Shown piece by piece: positions 9,270-19,301 of a stretch of DNA of 64,000 nt. The notes beneath the pieces were generated by a model. It made no database searches and was not told the DNA's origin. It saw only the letters and a list, made by a program, of their open reading frames with translations. This DNA comes from Marinobacter profundi. GTDB taxonomy: Bacteria > Pseudomonadota > Gammaproteobacteria > Pseudomonadales > Oleiphilaceae. The translations under genes were made by a program, and so were the position numbers. Position 1 is the stretch's first letter; each line of letters begins with the position of its first letter. Where the stretch lies: assembly GCF_002744715.1 (NCBI RefSeq), contig NZ_KZ319373.1, positions 124,001 to 188,000 on the forward strand, given 5' to 3'.

Positions 9270-9293
9270 CAGCACGTCACTCAGCACGTCAGC
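9270..9293. repeat. Two tandem 12-bp units upstream of gatC
   Basis: CAGCACGTCACT and CAGCACGTCAGC follow each other directly, 37 bases upstream of the gatC start. They share ten of twelve bases. This could be a regulatory direct repeat of the gat promoter or a chance duplication. The rest of the 394-bp gatC-mreB gap holds repeat A2; no convincing sigma-70 promoter was recognised for either gene. Confidence 0.5.
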
Positions 9294-9332
9294 CCGTGTT
9301 GCTCGAAGCCCTCTCCGTAGATCGGGAGCGGT

Positions 9333-9428
9333 CGGGATGGCGCTGTCCGGAACTGTGCGGAGCCATGGATGGCGGAGCCCAAGCGTACACGGATGTATTA
9401 ACAGCGTGTTCCGGACAGCGCCATCCCG
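9333..9428 (+). repeat. Family A repeat, copy 2
   Basis: Left arm 9333-9353 and right arm 9408-9428 are perfect 21-base inverted repeats, with a sequence unrelated to the arms of copy 1. The 54-base core (9354-9407) contains GCCA-TGGA-TGGC and TACA-CGGA-TGTA hairpins, both with ANGGA at the loop. In the second stem one outer pair has changed from C-G in copy 1 to T-A here, a compensatory change. It lies between gatC and mreB in the sense orientation of mreB, about 200 bases before its start, so it may be in the mreB leader. Confidence 0.88.
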
Positions 9429-9474
9429 GCTGCTTGTGCTCCGGACGTGACTCAAAAATAAACGCGTATCTTAA

Positions 9475-10671
<1,197 letters not shown>

Positions 10672-10709
10672 CTGTGGCGCAGGGCTGTTGCCTGACACCC
10701 GTTCGCTTC

Positions 10710-10744
10710 CAACCGCCGCTGGTGCCCAGGCACAGCGGCGGTTG
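10710..10744 (+). terminator. Hairpin between mreB and mreC (possible attenuator)
   Basis: CAACCGCCGCTG (10710-10721) and CAGCGGCGGTTG (10733-10744) form a perfect 12-bp stem with an 11-base loop, followed by TCGTTTGT rather than a clean U tract. A partial terminator or RNA-stability element here would let mreB be expressed at a higher level than mreCD. The stem is certain; the function is inferred. Confidence 0.6.
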
Positions 10745-10782
10745 TCGTTTGTACCTGGCGCTGGCCGGCAGGAGGACGGGCT

Positions 10783-11679
10783 ATTAAAACCATCTTCGTT
10801 CAGGGGCCGATTCCCGGGCTCCGGTTGTTTCTTGTCATTCTGCTTTCTGTTGGTCTGATCGTTGCCGATACCCGCCTGGACCGCGTTGAACCGGTGCGCA
10901 GTGCGCTGGGTACCGTACTGGCGCCGGTGTACTGGTTGGGCAATGCCCCGCGGGATTTCAGCGAATGGGTATCCGGCCTGTTCACCACCCGGGATGATCT
11001 GGTGGAGGAGAACGAGGCACTGCAGGCCCGGTTACTGATCCTCGAACGCCGGGCTCTCAAGTACGCCGCGCTGGCGGCAGAGAACAATGAACTGCGACGG
11101 CTGATGAACTCGTCGGAAGTGCTCGACGACCGGGTTATCGTGGCGGAAATCGTCAGTGTGTCACCGGACCCCTATTCCCATGAAGTGGTCATCAACAAGG
11201 GCAGCCGTGACGGGGTCCGGGTTGGGCAGGCGATTCTGGATGCCGGCGGCCTGATGGGGCAGGTGGTGCAATCCAGCAGCTTTACCTCCCGCGTTATGCT
11301 GGTTTCCGACAGCAGCCACGCCGTGCCGGTGGAAGTGGTCCGCAACGGGCTGCGCTCGATCCTGCTGGGCATTGGCGACAGCGACATCCTCGAACTGGTG
11401 TACGTGCCGGACACGGTGGACATCCGCGAAGGGGACCTGCTGGTCAGTTCCGGTCTGGGTGGGCGCTTCCCGCGGGGTTATCCGGTGGCGGAGGTCAGCG
11501 CCATTCACAAGGACCCCGGCGACCCCTTTGTCCAGATCCAGGCGACCCCCAAGGCCCGGCTTAACCAGAGCCGACTGGTGCTGGTGGTGTTTTCGCCGCA
11601 GGATGATGCCGGTGACGAACTGCCCGCAGAAAGTGGCATCGCCGTCGGTTCCGACGCCGTTATCGGGGAGGAGTACTGA
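10783..11679 (+). CDS. mreC: Rod shape-determining protein MreC, probable ATT start
   Basis: Bitopic inner-membrane protein whose periplasmic part scaffolds the elongasome. The frame has no ATG, GTG or TTG next to its ribosome site. The first standard start is TTG at 10825, which cuts into the transmembrane segment and has no ribosome site. An ATT at 10783 lies seven bases after GGAGG and adds IKTIFVQGPIPGLR, which resembles the usual N-terminus of Pseudomonas-type MreC. ATT is therefore preferred, giving 298 residues. A membrane helix covers about 15-33, a coiled coil about 60-100 (DLVEENEALQARLLILERR), then the two beta-barrel domains (SPDPYSHEVVINKGSRDGVR). The stop overlaps the mreD start. 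Confidence 0.88.
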   Translation: MKTIFVQGPIPGLRLFLVILLSVGLIVADTRLDRVEPVRSALGTVLAPVYWLGNAPRDFSEWVSGLFTTRDDLVEENEALQARLLILERRALKYAALAAENNELRRLMNSSEVLDDRVIVAEIVSVSPDPYSHEVVINKGSRDGVRVGQAILDAGGLMGQVVQSSSFTSRVMLVSDSSHAVPVEVVRNGLRSILLGIGDSDILELVYVPDTVDIREGDLLVSSGLGGRFPRGYPVAEVSAIHKDPGDPFVQIQATPKARLNQSRLVLVVFSPQDDAGDELPAESGIAVGSDAVIGEEY

Positions 11680-12155
11680 TGCTGTCGGTGATCAGCTATC
11701 CGGTTTTTGCTCTCAGCGTGCTGGTCTCGCTGGTGCTGAGTATCTCGCTGTTTCCGGTGGACTGGTTCGAGTTCCGTCCGGAGTGGCTGGGGCTGATGGT
11801 GTTCTACTGGACGTTCCGCGCCCCGGCGCAGTTTGGCATCGTGCTGGCGTGGTGTGCCGGTCTGCTGCTGGATGTGCTGGAGTCGACCCCGCTGGGGGTC
11901 AATGCCATGGCCATGGCACTGGTGGCCTTCCTGGTACTCACGGTGCACCAGCGCCTGCGGATGTTTCCGATACCCCAGCAATGCCTGATGGTGTTCCTGC
12001 TTCTGGGGATCAACCAGATGCTGGTTCATTTCATCAAGCAGGTACTGGGGGCGGACAGTACCGGGTTCAGTTACCTCTGGCCGGCACTGACCAGCGCGCT
12101 GGTATGGCCACCGTTGTGTATCCTGCTGGATAACCTTAATCGAAAACTGGGATAG
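11679..12155 (+). CDS. mreD: Rod shape-determining protein MreD
   Basis: Small polytopic inner-membrane partner of MreC in the cell-elongation complex. The 158-residue protein is almost entirely hydrophobic, with about five membrane segments (for example FALSVLVSLVLSISLF near the N-terminus and LMVFLLLGINQMLVHFI near residue 110). The conserved FRPEWLGLMVFYW stretch is at about 31-43. The ATG at 11679 overlaps the mreC TGA (TGATG) with GGGGAGG just upstream, so translation is coupled. Ten bases separate it from maf. Confidence 0.94.
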   Translation: MLSVISYPVFALSVLVSLVLSISLFPVDWFEFRPEWLGLMVFYWTFRAPAQFGIVLAWCAGLLLDVLESTPLGVNAMAMALVAFLVLTVHQRLRMFPIPQQCLMVFLLLGINQMLVHFIKQVLGADSTGFSYLWPALTSALVWPPLCILLDNLNRKLG

Positions 12156-12164
12156 GAAGTTCCC

Positions 12165-12782
12165 ATGCGCCCGATCATTCTTGCCTCGGCGTCTCCGCGC
12201 AGGGCCGAGCTGCTCCGCCAGATGGGGCTGGATTTTACCGTCTGCCCGGTGGATATCGACGAAACCCCGCTGCCCGGTGAGCTGCCGGCCCATTACGTCG
12301 AGCGGCTGGCGCGGGAAAAAGCCGTTGCCGGCCGGCAACGTACCACAGTTGCTGACAGCCTGGTGATCGGGTCGGATACCTCGGTGGTGCTGGGGGAGCA
12401 GATACTCGGCAAGCCGGACGATGAAGCGATGGCCGCCGACATGCTGCGCCGGTTGTCCGGCCATACCCACCGGGTGATGACGGCGGTGGCCCTGGCCGCG
12501 GCCGACCACTGTACTGCCCGCCTGGTGACCACGGAGGTCCGCTTCCGCGAACTGACTGACGATGAAATCCATGCCTATATCGCCAGCGGCGAGCCCATGG
12601 ACAAGGCCGGCGGCTATGGGATCCAGGGCCTGGGTGGTATTTTTGTGGCAAGCCTCACCGGCAGCTACAGCGCGGTAGTTGGTCTACCCTTGCTAGAGAC
12701 CGCCGGTTTGCTGGCGGAGGCCGGTCAGCCGGTCTGGCAGGCCTGGGGTCGTACATGCAGTAAGGAGAGCCACAGTGAGTGA
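12165..12782 (+). CDS. maf: Maf-like nucleoside triphosphate pyrophosphatase (YhdE type)
   Basis: House-cleaning pyrophosphatase that hydrolyses non-canonical or excess nucleotides; the YhdE subgroup prefers dTTP and UTP. The 205-residue protein has the family signature [13 protein letters not shown] at 5-17, the DIDE motif after it, the conserved SDTSVVLG stretch, and the lysine and glycine motif [10 protein letters not shown]. Its place between mreD and rng is the standard order in gammaproteobacteria. Its 3' end overlaps the rng start by eight bases. The substrate class is taken from the family and synteny. Confidence 0.93.
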   Translation: MRPIILASASPRRAELLRQMGLDFTVCPVDIDETPLPGELPAHYVERLAREKAVAGRQRTTVADSLVIGSDTSVVLGEQILGKPDDEAMAADMLRRLSGHTHRVMTAVALAAADHCTARLVTTEVRFRELTDDEIHAYIASGEPMDKAGGYGIQGLGGIFVASLTGSYSAVVGLPLLETAGLLAEAGQPVWQAWGRTCSKESHSE

Positions 12783-14343
12783 AGAAATCCTGATCAACGT
12801 GACGCCGGTGGAAACCCGCGTGGCTCTGGTCGAGAACGGTATGCTGCAGGAAGTCTACATCGAGCGTACCAGCCGCAAGGGTATCGTCGGCAATATCTAT
12901 AAGGGCAAGGTAGTCCGTGTTCTGCCGGGGATGGAAGCGGCCTTTGTTGATATCGGCCTGGAACGCGCCGCCTTCATCCACGCCTCCGATGTGGTGGCAA
13001 GCCAGCAGAACGGCTCCGACGAGCCTGTTGAAGCCCCCCGCACCGTGCCGGATATCCGTACCCTGCTGCGGGAAGGCCAGTCGCTGGTGGTGCAGGTGAC
13101 CAAGGACCCTATCGGTACCAAGGGCGCCCGGCTCACAACCCAGCTTTCCATTCCGTCCCGTTACCTGGTGTACATGCCCGGGGTCAGCCACATTGGCATC
13201 TCCCAGCGCATCGAGGACGAAACCGAGCGTGCCCGGCTGCGGGAAATTGTTGAGCGGGGTGCTGTAGAAGGTGCTATAAACGGTGCTGTAGAAGGTGCCA
13301 TAGGGGGTGCTGTAGAAGGCGCAACAGAAGGCAGCCCGGAAGGCACGACAGAACAGAAGGTCAGCAGCGGCGGCTACATTATCCGCACCGCGGCGGAATC
13401 TGCCGCCGAGCAGGACCTGATTGCCGACATGAATTTCCTCAACCGGCTCAACCAGTCGGTGAACGAACGCATCAGTCGGGTCAAGGCGCCGGCGGTGGTC
13501 TATCAGGACCTGCCACTGTTCATCCGCACGATTCGTGACCTGATCCGCCCGCAGACCGAAAAGGTGCGTATCGACAGCCGCGAGAGCTACCAGCGGGTGA
13601 TCGAGTTCGTTGCCGAATTTGTTACCGAGTTCCAGGACAAGGTCGAGTACTATCCGGGCGAACGGCCGATTTTTGACCTCTACAGTGTTGAAGACGAAAT
13701 CCAGAAGGCCCTGAGCCGCAAGGTGCAGCTCAAATCCGGCGGCTACGTCATCATTGACCAGACCGAAGCGATGACCACCATTGACGTCAACACCGGCGGC
13801 TTTGTGGGGCATCGCAACCTCGAGGAAACCATCTTCAAGACCAACCTCGAGGCGGCCCGTGCGATCAGTCGCCAGCTGCGCCTGCGTAACCTCGGCGGCA
13901 TCATCATTATCGATTTCATCGACATGGATGACCCGGAACATCAGCGCCAGGTCCATCGCATGCTCGAAAAGATGCTCGAGCGGGACCATGCCAAGACCAA
14001 GATTACCGGGGTCTCCGAGCTGGGCCTGGTGGAGATGACCCGCAAGCGCACCACTGAAAGCCTGGGCCAGGTGTTGTGCGAGTCCTGTCCGGTGTGTGAC
14101 GGTCGCGGCTTCCTGAAAACCTCGGAAACCGTCTGCTACGAAATCTTCCGGGAAATCCTGCGGATCAATCGCGCCTACGAGCCCGAGAACTACCTGGTGA
14201 TGGCCTCCCAGAGCGTGGTGGACCGGTTGCTGGACGAGGAGTCCGACAACGTGGCCGACCTGGAAACCTTCATCGGCAAGAGTATCCGCTTCCAGGTCGA
14301 GCCGTTCTACAGCCAGGAACAGTATGATGTGGTCCTGCTCTGA
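12775..14343 (+). CDS. rng: Ribonuclease G, with repeat-encoded insertion
   Basis: Endoribonuclease of the RNase E/G family, acting in 16S rRNA 5' maturation and mRNA decay. The start is a GTG at 12775, seven bases after AAGGAG. Residues 35-125 form the S1 domain. The catalytic DNase I-like region includes the metal ligands within [11 protein letters not shown] and [15 protein letters not shown], and the zinc-link cysteines are in CESCPVC. At 522 residues it is about 33 longer than the E. coli protein. Nearly all of the excess is a low-complexity insertion at residues 161-196, inside the variable loop before [10 protein letters not shown], encoded by three 24-bp direct repeats. The core motifs are intact, so the enzyme should be active. 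Confidence 0.95.
   Translation: MSEEILINVTPVETRVALVENGMLQEVYIERTSRKGIVGNIYKGKVVRVLPGMEAAFVDIGLERAAFIHASDVVASQQNGSDEPVEAPRTVPDIRTLLREGQSLVVQVTKDPIGTKGARLTTQLSIPSRYLVYMPGVSHIGISQRIEDETERARLREIVERGAVEGAINGAVEGAIGGAVEGATEGSPEGTTEQKVSSGGYIIRTAAESAAEQDLIADMNFLNRLNQSVNERISRVKAPAVVYQDLPLFIRTIRDLIRPQTEKVRIDSRESYQRVIEFVAEFVTEFQDKVEYYPGERPIFDLYSVEDEIQKALSRKVQLKSGGYVIIDQTEAMTTIDVNTGGFVGHRNLEETIFKTNLEAARAISRQLRLRNLGGIIIIDFIDMDDPEHQRQVHRMLEKMLERDHAKTKITGVSELGLVEMTRKRTTESLGQVLCESCPVCDGRGFLKTSETVCYEIFREILRINRAYEPENYLVMASQSVVDRLLDEESDNVADLETFIGKSIRFQVEPFYSQEQYDVVLL
13258..13329 (+). repeat. Three 24-bp in-frame direct repeats inside rng
   Basis: Units at 13258-13281, 13282-13305 and 13306-13329 each begin GGTGCTGTAGAAGG and encode the octad GAVEGAxx. 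The third is more degenerate at its 3' end. They account for a Gly/Ala/Glu-rich insertion in RNase G that E. coli lacks. Copy number is expected to vary between strains because the unit is a multiple of three. Confidence 0.92.
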
Positions 14344-14399
14344 GCGGAGCGCTGACAGCCGGCCGGTCGTTGCAGTGGATGACGAGGTGACGTTCACCG

Positions 14400-17300
14400 A
14401 TGACTGCGTCTGACGGCAGTGAGTCTGCCGCCGCCCCGGTACGTCTGGTGGCCAGGCTGGCAAGCCTGGTCTGGTGGCTGTTGCTCTCCGTTCTGGTGCT
14501 GCTGGCGATTTATGTCGGTGTAGGCCGGCAGCTGACCCAGAACATCAACGACTACCGCGCGACGGTTGAGCAGCGGCTGTCAGCCCAGCTTGGTCAGGAG
14601 GTCAGCATTGGCACGCTCGCGGCCAGCTGGCAATGGCTTGACCCGGTACTGGAAGCCCGTGATGTCCGGGTCCATGGTCCCGGCGCCAGCAGTGGCGTGG
14701 CAGGCTCGCTCCAGCATTTACGGGTCCGCCTCGACAGCCTGGCCTCGCTGTTCCGTTTCCGCCTGGTGTTCGGTGACTTCGAAGCGGATGGCCTCGAGCT
14801 GACCCTGACCCGGGACTCCGCCGGCGAGATTGCCGTGCGTGGTGTTCCCGCCGATGGCCTGCAATCCGGTGACCTGTCACTCTGGCTGGACCGGGCCGGG
14901 GCCTGGCTGTCCGATCCGTCGGTGCGGATTACCCGGGTTGATCTCGGCATTCGTACCGATGGCAGCAATATCCGCTACGTCTCCATCCCCCAGCTCGACC
15001 TGGTGTATTCCCGGGGTCTGTTTCATATTGCCGGTCGTGCCATGCGTTCCGGCACCACCGAGCAGCTGGCAAGCTTCCGGCTGGTAGGGCGCCATTTCTT
15101 CCGTGGCGACTTTACCGGCCAGGCTTACCTGGAGCTCAGTTCCGGTCGCTGGTTTGACGAGCTGGTGGGCGACCTTGCCTGGCGCGACCTCAGCGCCGAG
15201 GGCTTCGATGTCGGTGGTCGCGCCTGGTTCACCTTCCAGGACGGTCGCCTGCAGCAGGCGACCGGGCGCCTCGAAACCCCCTATCTGCAATTACGCTCTG
15301 GCGAGGCCTCGCTGGCTCCCCTGGAGGCCATCGGTGCCGATTTCGGCTGGCGCCGTCCGGACAACCCGGAGGCGGCGTGGCTGGCCGGTGACTTTCATCT
15401 CAGGAACCTGACCTGGCGCTGGAACGGTGAGACGGTAAAGCCTTTCAGTCTCCGTCTGCACCGGGACCCCGAGGGTGTAACGGCCTATGGTCACGGCATA
15501 ACCGTGGGCCCCCTCGCGCGCCTGGTGGATACCCTGAATCTGCTGCCGGAGCGTTTTGACCGGGCCCTGGGGAACTACCAGCCGGAAGGCCAGCTCGACA
15601 ACTTGAGCCTGCGGGTGCCGGCAGCGGGCGGCTTCGAGCTGGTGAGCGGGCTGGTCGACGCCGGTGTCTCGGCCTATCGGGGCGCGCCGGGGGCCTCGGG
15701 GCTCAGTGGTGTGCTGATGATGGACCGCAGCGGTGGCCAGGTTCGTGTCCGTGGTGACAATGCCTCGCTGGGCTTTCCCCAACTGTTTGCCAATGCGTGG
15801 ACCTTTGATCATGTGGAAGCCGCGGTGGGCTGGCGCCTCGAAGGCCCGGTCACCCGGGTATTTTCCGACGACATCACCATGCACTGGCGCCCCGATGGGA
15901 GTGCCGCGAGTGAGAGTCCGGACGGCGCTGACAGCCCGCCTGACAGTGGCACAGCGCGCCTGACCGGTGCGTTCGATCTGCGGCTGGATCGGGACGGTGA
16001 GGATAACCTCGGTCTGAAAGTGGCCGTCGAAAATGGCAGCGAGGCCATGCTGGCAGAGTTCGTGCCGGTTCACGTGGTGAGCCCGGCCCTGTATGAGTGG
16101 CTGAACATTGCAATCACCGATGCCCGGATTGACGACGGCGAATTCTATGGTCATGGCCTGATTGGCGAATCCGCCGGCAAGGGTTCGTTCGGCACGTCGA
16201 TGCGGTACCGGTTTCGTGACGCCACGGTCCGTTATGATCCCCGCTGGCCGGCGGCAGAACAAGTCAGTGGCGAGGTCATCGTTAACAACGCCAGCGCCCG
16301 GGTTACCCTCGACCAGGCCCGTATAGGTGGCCTGGACCTGGCCAGTGGGGCGGTCAGGGTGAGTCCGGCAAATGATGGTACGACCGTGTTCGTGGACGCC
16401 TCGGCACCGGTGCCGGGCGAGGCGGTTGGCTTCTGGATGACCAACAGTCCCCTGGGTGAGATGGCCGGGGCTGCCGCCGCCAACCTGAAGTTTGCCGGCA
16501 ATTACCAGCTCGACCTTGCGCTGGGGATTCCACTGGGCAGCCAGGCTGATCCGGACGTCGACGTCAGCATCGACACCGCCGGCGGCGCGGTGACCTATGA
16601 ACCCGCTGGTTTGCAGTGGCGGGACCTGCAGGGGCGGGTGAGCTACAACAGCGGCAGCGGATTTGCCGGCGAACCGCTGGCTGGCCGCTTTATGGATCAT
16701 CCGGTGCGGATTGGGTTAAGCCGCGCCGAGGGCAATGCTTTGCGCATCCGCCAGACCGGGGCCCTCGGGGTTGCCGAAGCCAGTACGGCGCCCTGGTGGC
16801 CGTTGCCGGGCGCTACGGGGCTGGCAGGCAGTATCAACTACACCGCCACCCTGGATGCCTCGCCGGAGACCGCGTCGGCCATTTCCTTCTACTCGGGGTT
16901 GCAGGATCTTGCCGTGGACTGGCCAATGCCGCTCGGTAAGGCGGCCGGGGAAGAACAGCCCCTGAAGGCGGTGCTGGACCTGGCCGATGAGCGGGGGCCG
17001 GTGTTGTCCGGTGTGCTGCAGGACCGGCTGGCATTTCGCATGCTGTGGGCGGATGGCCAGTTCCAGCGGGGCCGGGTGGCCCTGGGAACGGACGCCGTGG
17101 AGTTGCCGGAGGCCAACGGCCTGGTCATTAGCGGGCCGCTGGCGGTGCTGGATATTGGTCTCTGGCAGGCGGCGTTCGACCGGCTGGCGGCGGCCCCCGG
17201 GGACGCCGAGGCGGGTCAAGCCTCCGCCGGCGCTACCGGTGTGCGGCAGTGGTTCCGTCTGCTGGAGTTGGAACTGGGTGAGTTGCGGGTCGCTGGCCAG

Positions 17301-18356
17301 GCGTTCCCGGATATTGCCGTTACCGCGCGACCGACGGCAGATAGCTGGCTGATCGATACCCGGTCGCAGCGAGCCACCGGGCGTATCACCATTCCGGATT
17401 CACCGCTGACTCCGGTGAATGTCGATTTCCAGCAGCTCGGCATTGCCCCCAGCAACGGCGAGGATCCATCACGCCGGCAGTTTACCGTGGATGAGCAGCT
17501 GGAGGCATTCCGTGCCCTGGCGCTGGAAAACTGGCCGGACATCGACGTGCGGATCGCGGATCTGCGGCTGGGGGAGGAGTCGCTCGGGCAATGGTCATTC
17601 GGCCTGCGTCCCCAGCCAACGTTGCTCAGGGTCGAGGCGCTTCGCGGCAATCTGAGATCGCTGGCTTTTGATGGCGAACTGGCCTGGAGTATCGCCGGGG
17701 AGCGGGAGCGAACCCGGCTTACCGGCCAGTTGACGGGAGGCGGACTGTCTGACCTGGAGGGGCTGCTGACCGACGAAATGCCACTGCGCAACCAGAAGAC
17801 CGAAATTGCGCTGGACCTGGAATGGCCGGGGCGGCCGGACGGCTTTGGCCTGGACGAACTCAGCGGCGACGTCAGCCTGCGACTGGATGACGGGGTGATT
17901 CTCGAGCAGAACAGCACTGCCCAGCTATTCCGCATCTTCAACATTCTCAATTCGGACAATCTTTGGCGGCGACTGCGGCTCGATTTCTCCGACCTTTACG
18001 AAGCCGGTGTCGCCTTTGATGCGCTGTCGGGCAAGGCGGTACTGACCAGTGGTAACCTGACCCTGGATCCGGAACTGCAGATCGTCGGGCCATCGGGGGC
18101 GTTCAAGCTGTCCGGCAGCACCAACCTCGCCGAAGAGACCCTGAACATGCGCCTGGTGGTGGTACTGCCATTGACCCAGAACCTGCCACTGGCGGCGATC
18201 CTGCTGGGTGCCGCACCCCTTGGCGGGGCACTCTTCGTTCTCGACAAGGTGTTGGGTGACCCGTTGAGCAAACTGACCAGCGCCACCTATAGTGTGAGTG
18301 GTAGCTGGGATGAGCCGGATGTGCGGTTGCGCAACGTGTTCGACACCGGCGAATGA
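14400..18356 (+). CDS. yhdP: YhdP family AsmA-like protein (DUF3971)
   Basis: Very large inner-membrane-anchored protein spanning the periplasm. YhdP, TamB and YdbH are regarded as bridge-like carriers of phospholipid to the outer membrane. The 1318-residue product has one N-terminal membrane helix (about 25-45, SLVWWLLLSVLVLLAIYVGV). It is followed by long repetitive beta-strand sequence (DUF3971 around 60-350, then a long groove) and a C-terminal AsmA-like domain, including FRIFNILNSDNLWRRLRLDF near 1180. Length is close to the roughly 1270 residues of E. coli. The ATG lies 56 bases after rng and has a GAGGTGA site about 8 bases upstream. It keeps the maf-rng-yhdP order. Confidence 0.93.
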   Translation: MTASDGSESAAAPVRLVARLASLVWWLLLSVLVLLAIYVGVGRQLTQNINDYRATVEQRLSAQLGQEVSIGTLAASWQWLDPVLEARDVRVHGPGASSGVAGSLQHLRVRLDSLASLFRFRLVFGDFEADGLELTLTRDSAGEIAVRGVPADGLQSGDLSLWLDRAGAWLSDPSVRITRVDLGIRTDGSNIRYVSIPQLDLVYSRGLFHIAGRAMRSGTTEQLASFRLVGRHFFRGDFTGQAYLELSSGRWFDELVGDLAWRDLSAEGFDVGGRAWFTFQDGRLQQATGRLETPYLQLRSGEASLAPLEAIGADFGWRRPDNPEAAWLAGDFHLRNLTWRWNGETVKPFSLRLHRDPEGVTAYGHGITVGPLARLVDTLNLLPERFDRALGNYQPEGQLDNLSLRVPAAGGFELVSGLVDAGVSAYRGAPGASGLSGVLMMDRSGGQVRVRGDNASLGFPQLFANAWTFDHVEAAVGWRLEGPVTRVFSDDITMHWRPDGSAASESPDGADSPPDSGTARLTGAFDLRLDRDGEDNLGLKVAVENGSEAMLAEFVPVHVVSPALYEWLNIAITDARIDDGEFYGHGLIGESAGKGSFGTSMRYRFRDATVRYDPRWPAAEQVSGEVIVNNASARVTLDQARIGGLDLASGAVRVSPANDGTTVFVDASAPVPGEAVGFWMTNSPLGEMAGAAAANLKFAGNYQLDLALGIPLGSQADPDVDVSIDTAGGAVTYEPAGLQWRDLQGRVSYNSGSGFAGEPLAGRFMDHPVRIGLSRAEGNALRIRQTGALGVAEASTAPWWPLPGATGLAGSINYTATLDASPETASAISFYSGLQDLAVDWPMPLGKAAGEEQPLKAVLDLADERGPVLSGVLQDRLAFRMLWADGQFQRGRVALGTDAVELPEANGLVISGPLAVLDIGLWQAAFDRLAAAPGDAEAGQASAGATGVRQWFRLLELELGELRVAGQAFPDIAVTARPTADSWLIDTRSQRATGRITIPDSPLTPVNVDFQQLGIAPSNGEDPSRRQFTVDEQLEAFRALALENWPDIDVRIADLRLGEESLGQWSFGLRPQPTLLRVEALRGNLRSLAFDGELAWSIAGERERTRLTGQLTGGGLSDLEGLLTDEMPLRNQKTEIALDLEWPGRPDGFGLDELSGDVSLRLDDGVILEQNSTAQLFRIFNILNSDNLWRRLRLDFSDLYEAGVAFDALSGKAVLTSGNLTLDPELQIVGPSGAFKLSGSTNLAEETLNMRLVVVLPLTQNLPLAAILLGAAPLGGALFVLDKVLGDPLSKLTSATYSVSGSWDEPDVRLRNVFDTGE

Positions 18357-18381
18357 AACCTGACGGCGGAGGAACCAACTG

Positions 18382-19245
18382 ATGACGGCACTGCACAGCG
18401 AAGCACCGAACAGCTCGTTTCCCCACCGGGTGGCGGCCATCCAGATGGTCAGCGGCCGGGACCTGCAGGCCAACCTGGCCGAGGCGGCGCAGCTGCTGGC
18501 CAGGGCGGCAGACCAGGGCGCCCGGGTTGCCGTGCTGCCGGAGAACTTCGCCATACTCCAGACCTCGGAAATGGTCGAATGCGGCCGCCGGGAACTGTCA
18601 GGCGAGGGCGTGGTGAGGGCGTTCCTGGCGGAACAGGCCCGCACGCTGGGGCTGTGGATTGTCGGTGGTTCCATGCCGCTGGCTGACCGGCCGGATGGCG
18701 AGCCGATTGCCGGGCGGGTCCGCGCCAGCTGCCTGGTGTTCGACGACCACGGCCAGGAAGTCGCCCGCTATGACAAGATCCACCTGTTTGATGCCATGGT
18801 GGACGACGCCCATGGCCAGTATCGGGAGTCCGATACCTTCGAGCCTGGCGATGCTGTAGTGACGGTGCAGACCCCGGTCGGGGTGCTGGGGCTGGCGATC
18901 TGTTACGACCTGCGTTTTCCGGAGTTGTTCCGGGCCTTGCGGGAGCGGGGGGCAGACTGGGTGACCCTGCCCAGCGCGTTTACCTGGCAGACCGGTGATG
19001 CCCACTGGCATGCCCTGATCCGCGCCCGCGCCATCGAGAACCAGGTCTGGGTGGTGGCTGCCGGCCAGGGCGGCCACAACAGTCCCAAGCGCCGCACTTA
19101 CGGTCACACCCTGATTGCTGACCCCTGGGGCCGGATCGCGGCGGAAATCGACGAGGGCGCGGGACTGGTGGTTGCCGATCTCAATCCCGACCAGCTGGAG
19201 CATGTGCGCACCCGGATGCCGGTCTGGCAGCACCGGCGCCTGTAA
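18382..19245 (+). CDS. Carbon-nitrogen hydrolase (Nit family, probable deaminated glutathione amidase)
   Basis: Nitrilase-superfamily amidase of 287 residues with the intact catalytic triad: Glu54 in VLPENFAIL, Lys132 in RYDKIHLFD and Cys174 in LAICYDLRFPELF. The subgroup resembles Nit1/YbeM and NIT2-like proteins that repair deaminated glutathione, but the substrate is assigned by family resemblance only. It follows yhdP by 25 bases and the two are probably co-transcribed. In Pseudomonas this gene is followed by tldD, which is absent here. A 14-bp tandem duplication covers the stop codon (CGGCGCCTGTAAAC repeated from 19233), leaving a second TGTAA just downstream without changing the protein. 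Confidence 0.9.
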   Translation: MTALHSEAPNSSFPHRVAAIQMVSGRDLQANLAEAAQLLARAADQGARVAVLPENFAILQTSEMVECGRRELSGEGVVRAFLAEQARTLGLWIVGGSMPLADRPDGEPIAGRVRASCLVFDDHGQEVARYDKIHLFDAMVDDAHGQYRESDTFEPGDAVVTVQTPVGVLGLAICYDLRFPELFRALRERGADWVTLPSAFTWQTGDAHWHALIRARAIENQVWVVAAGQGGHNSPKRRTYGHTLIADPWGRIAAEIDEGAGLVVADLNPDQLEHVRTRMPVWQHRRL

Positions 19246-19301
19246 ACCGGCGCCTGTAAACTGGCGCATATGGAGCCGGGTGGCAGCAGGGAAGCGGGCG
19301 C

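Noticed and set aside
9234..9455. N-terminal extension of gatC
   Set aside because: The added residues come from repeat A2 and family members start at the TISRKDIEKVA segment after a good ribosome site.
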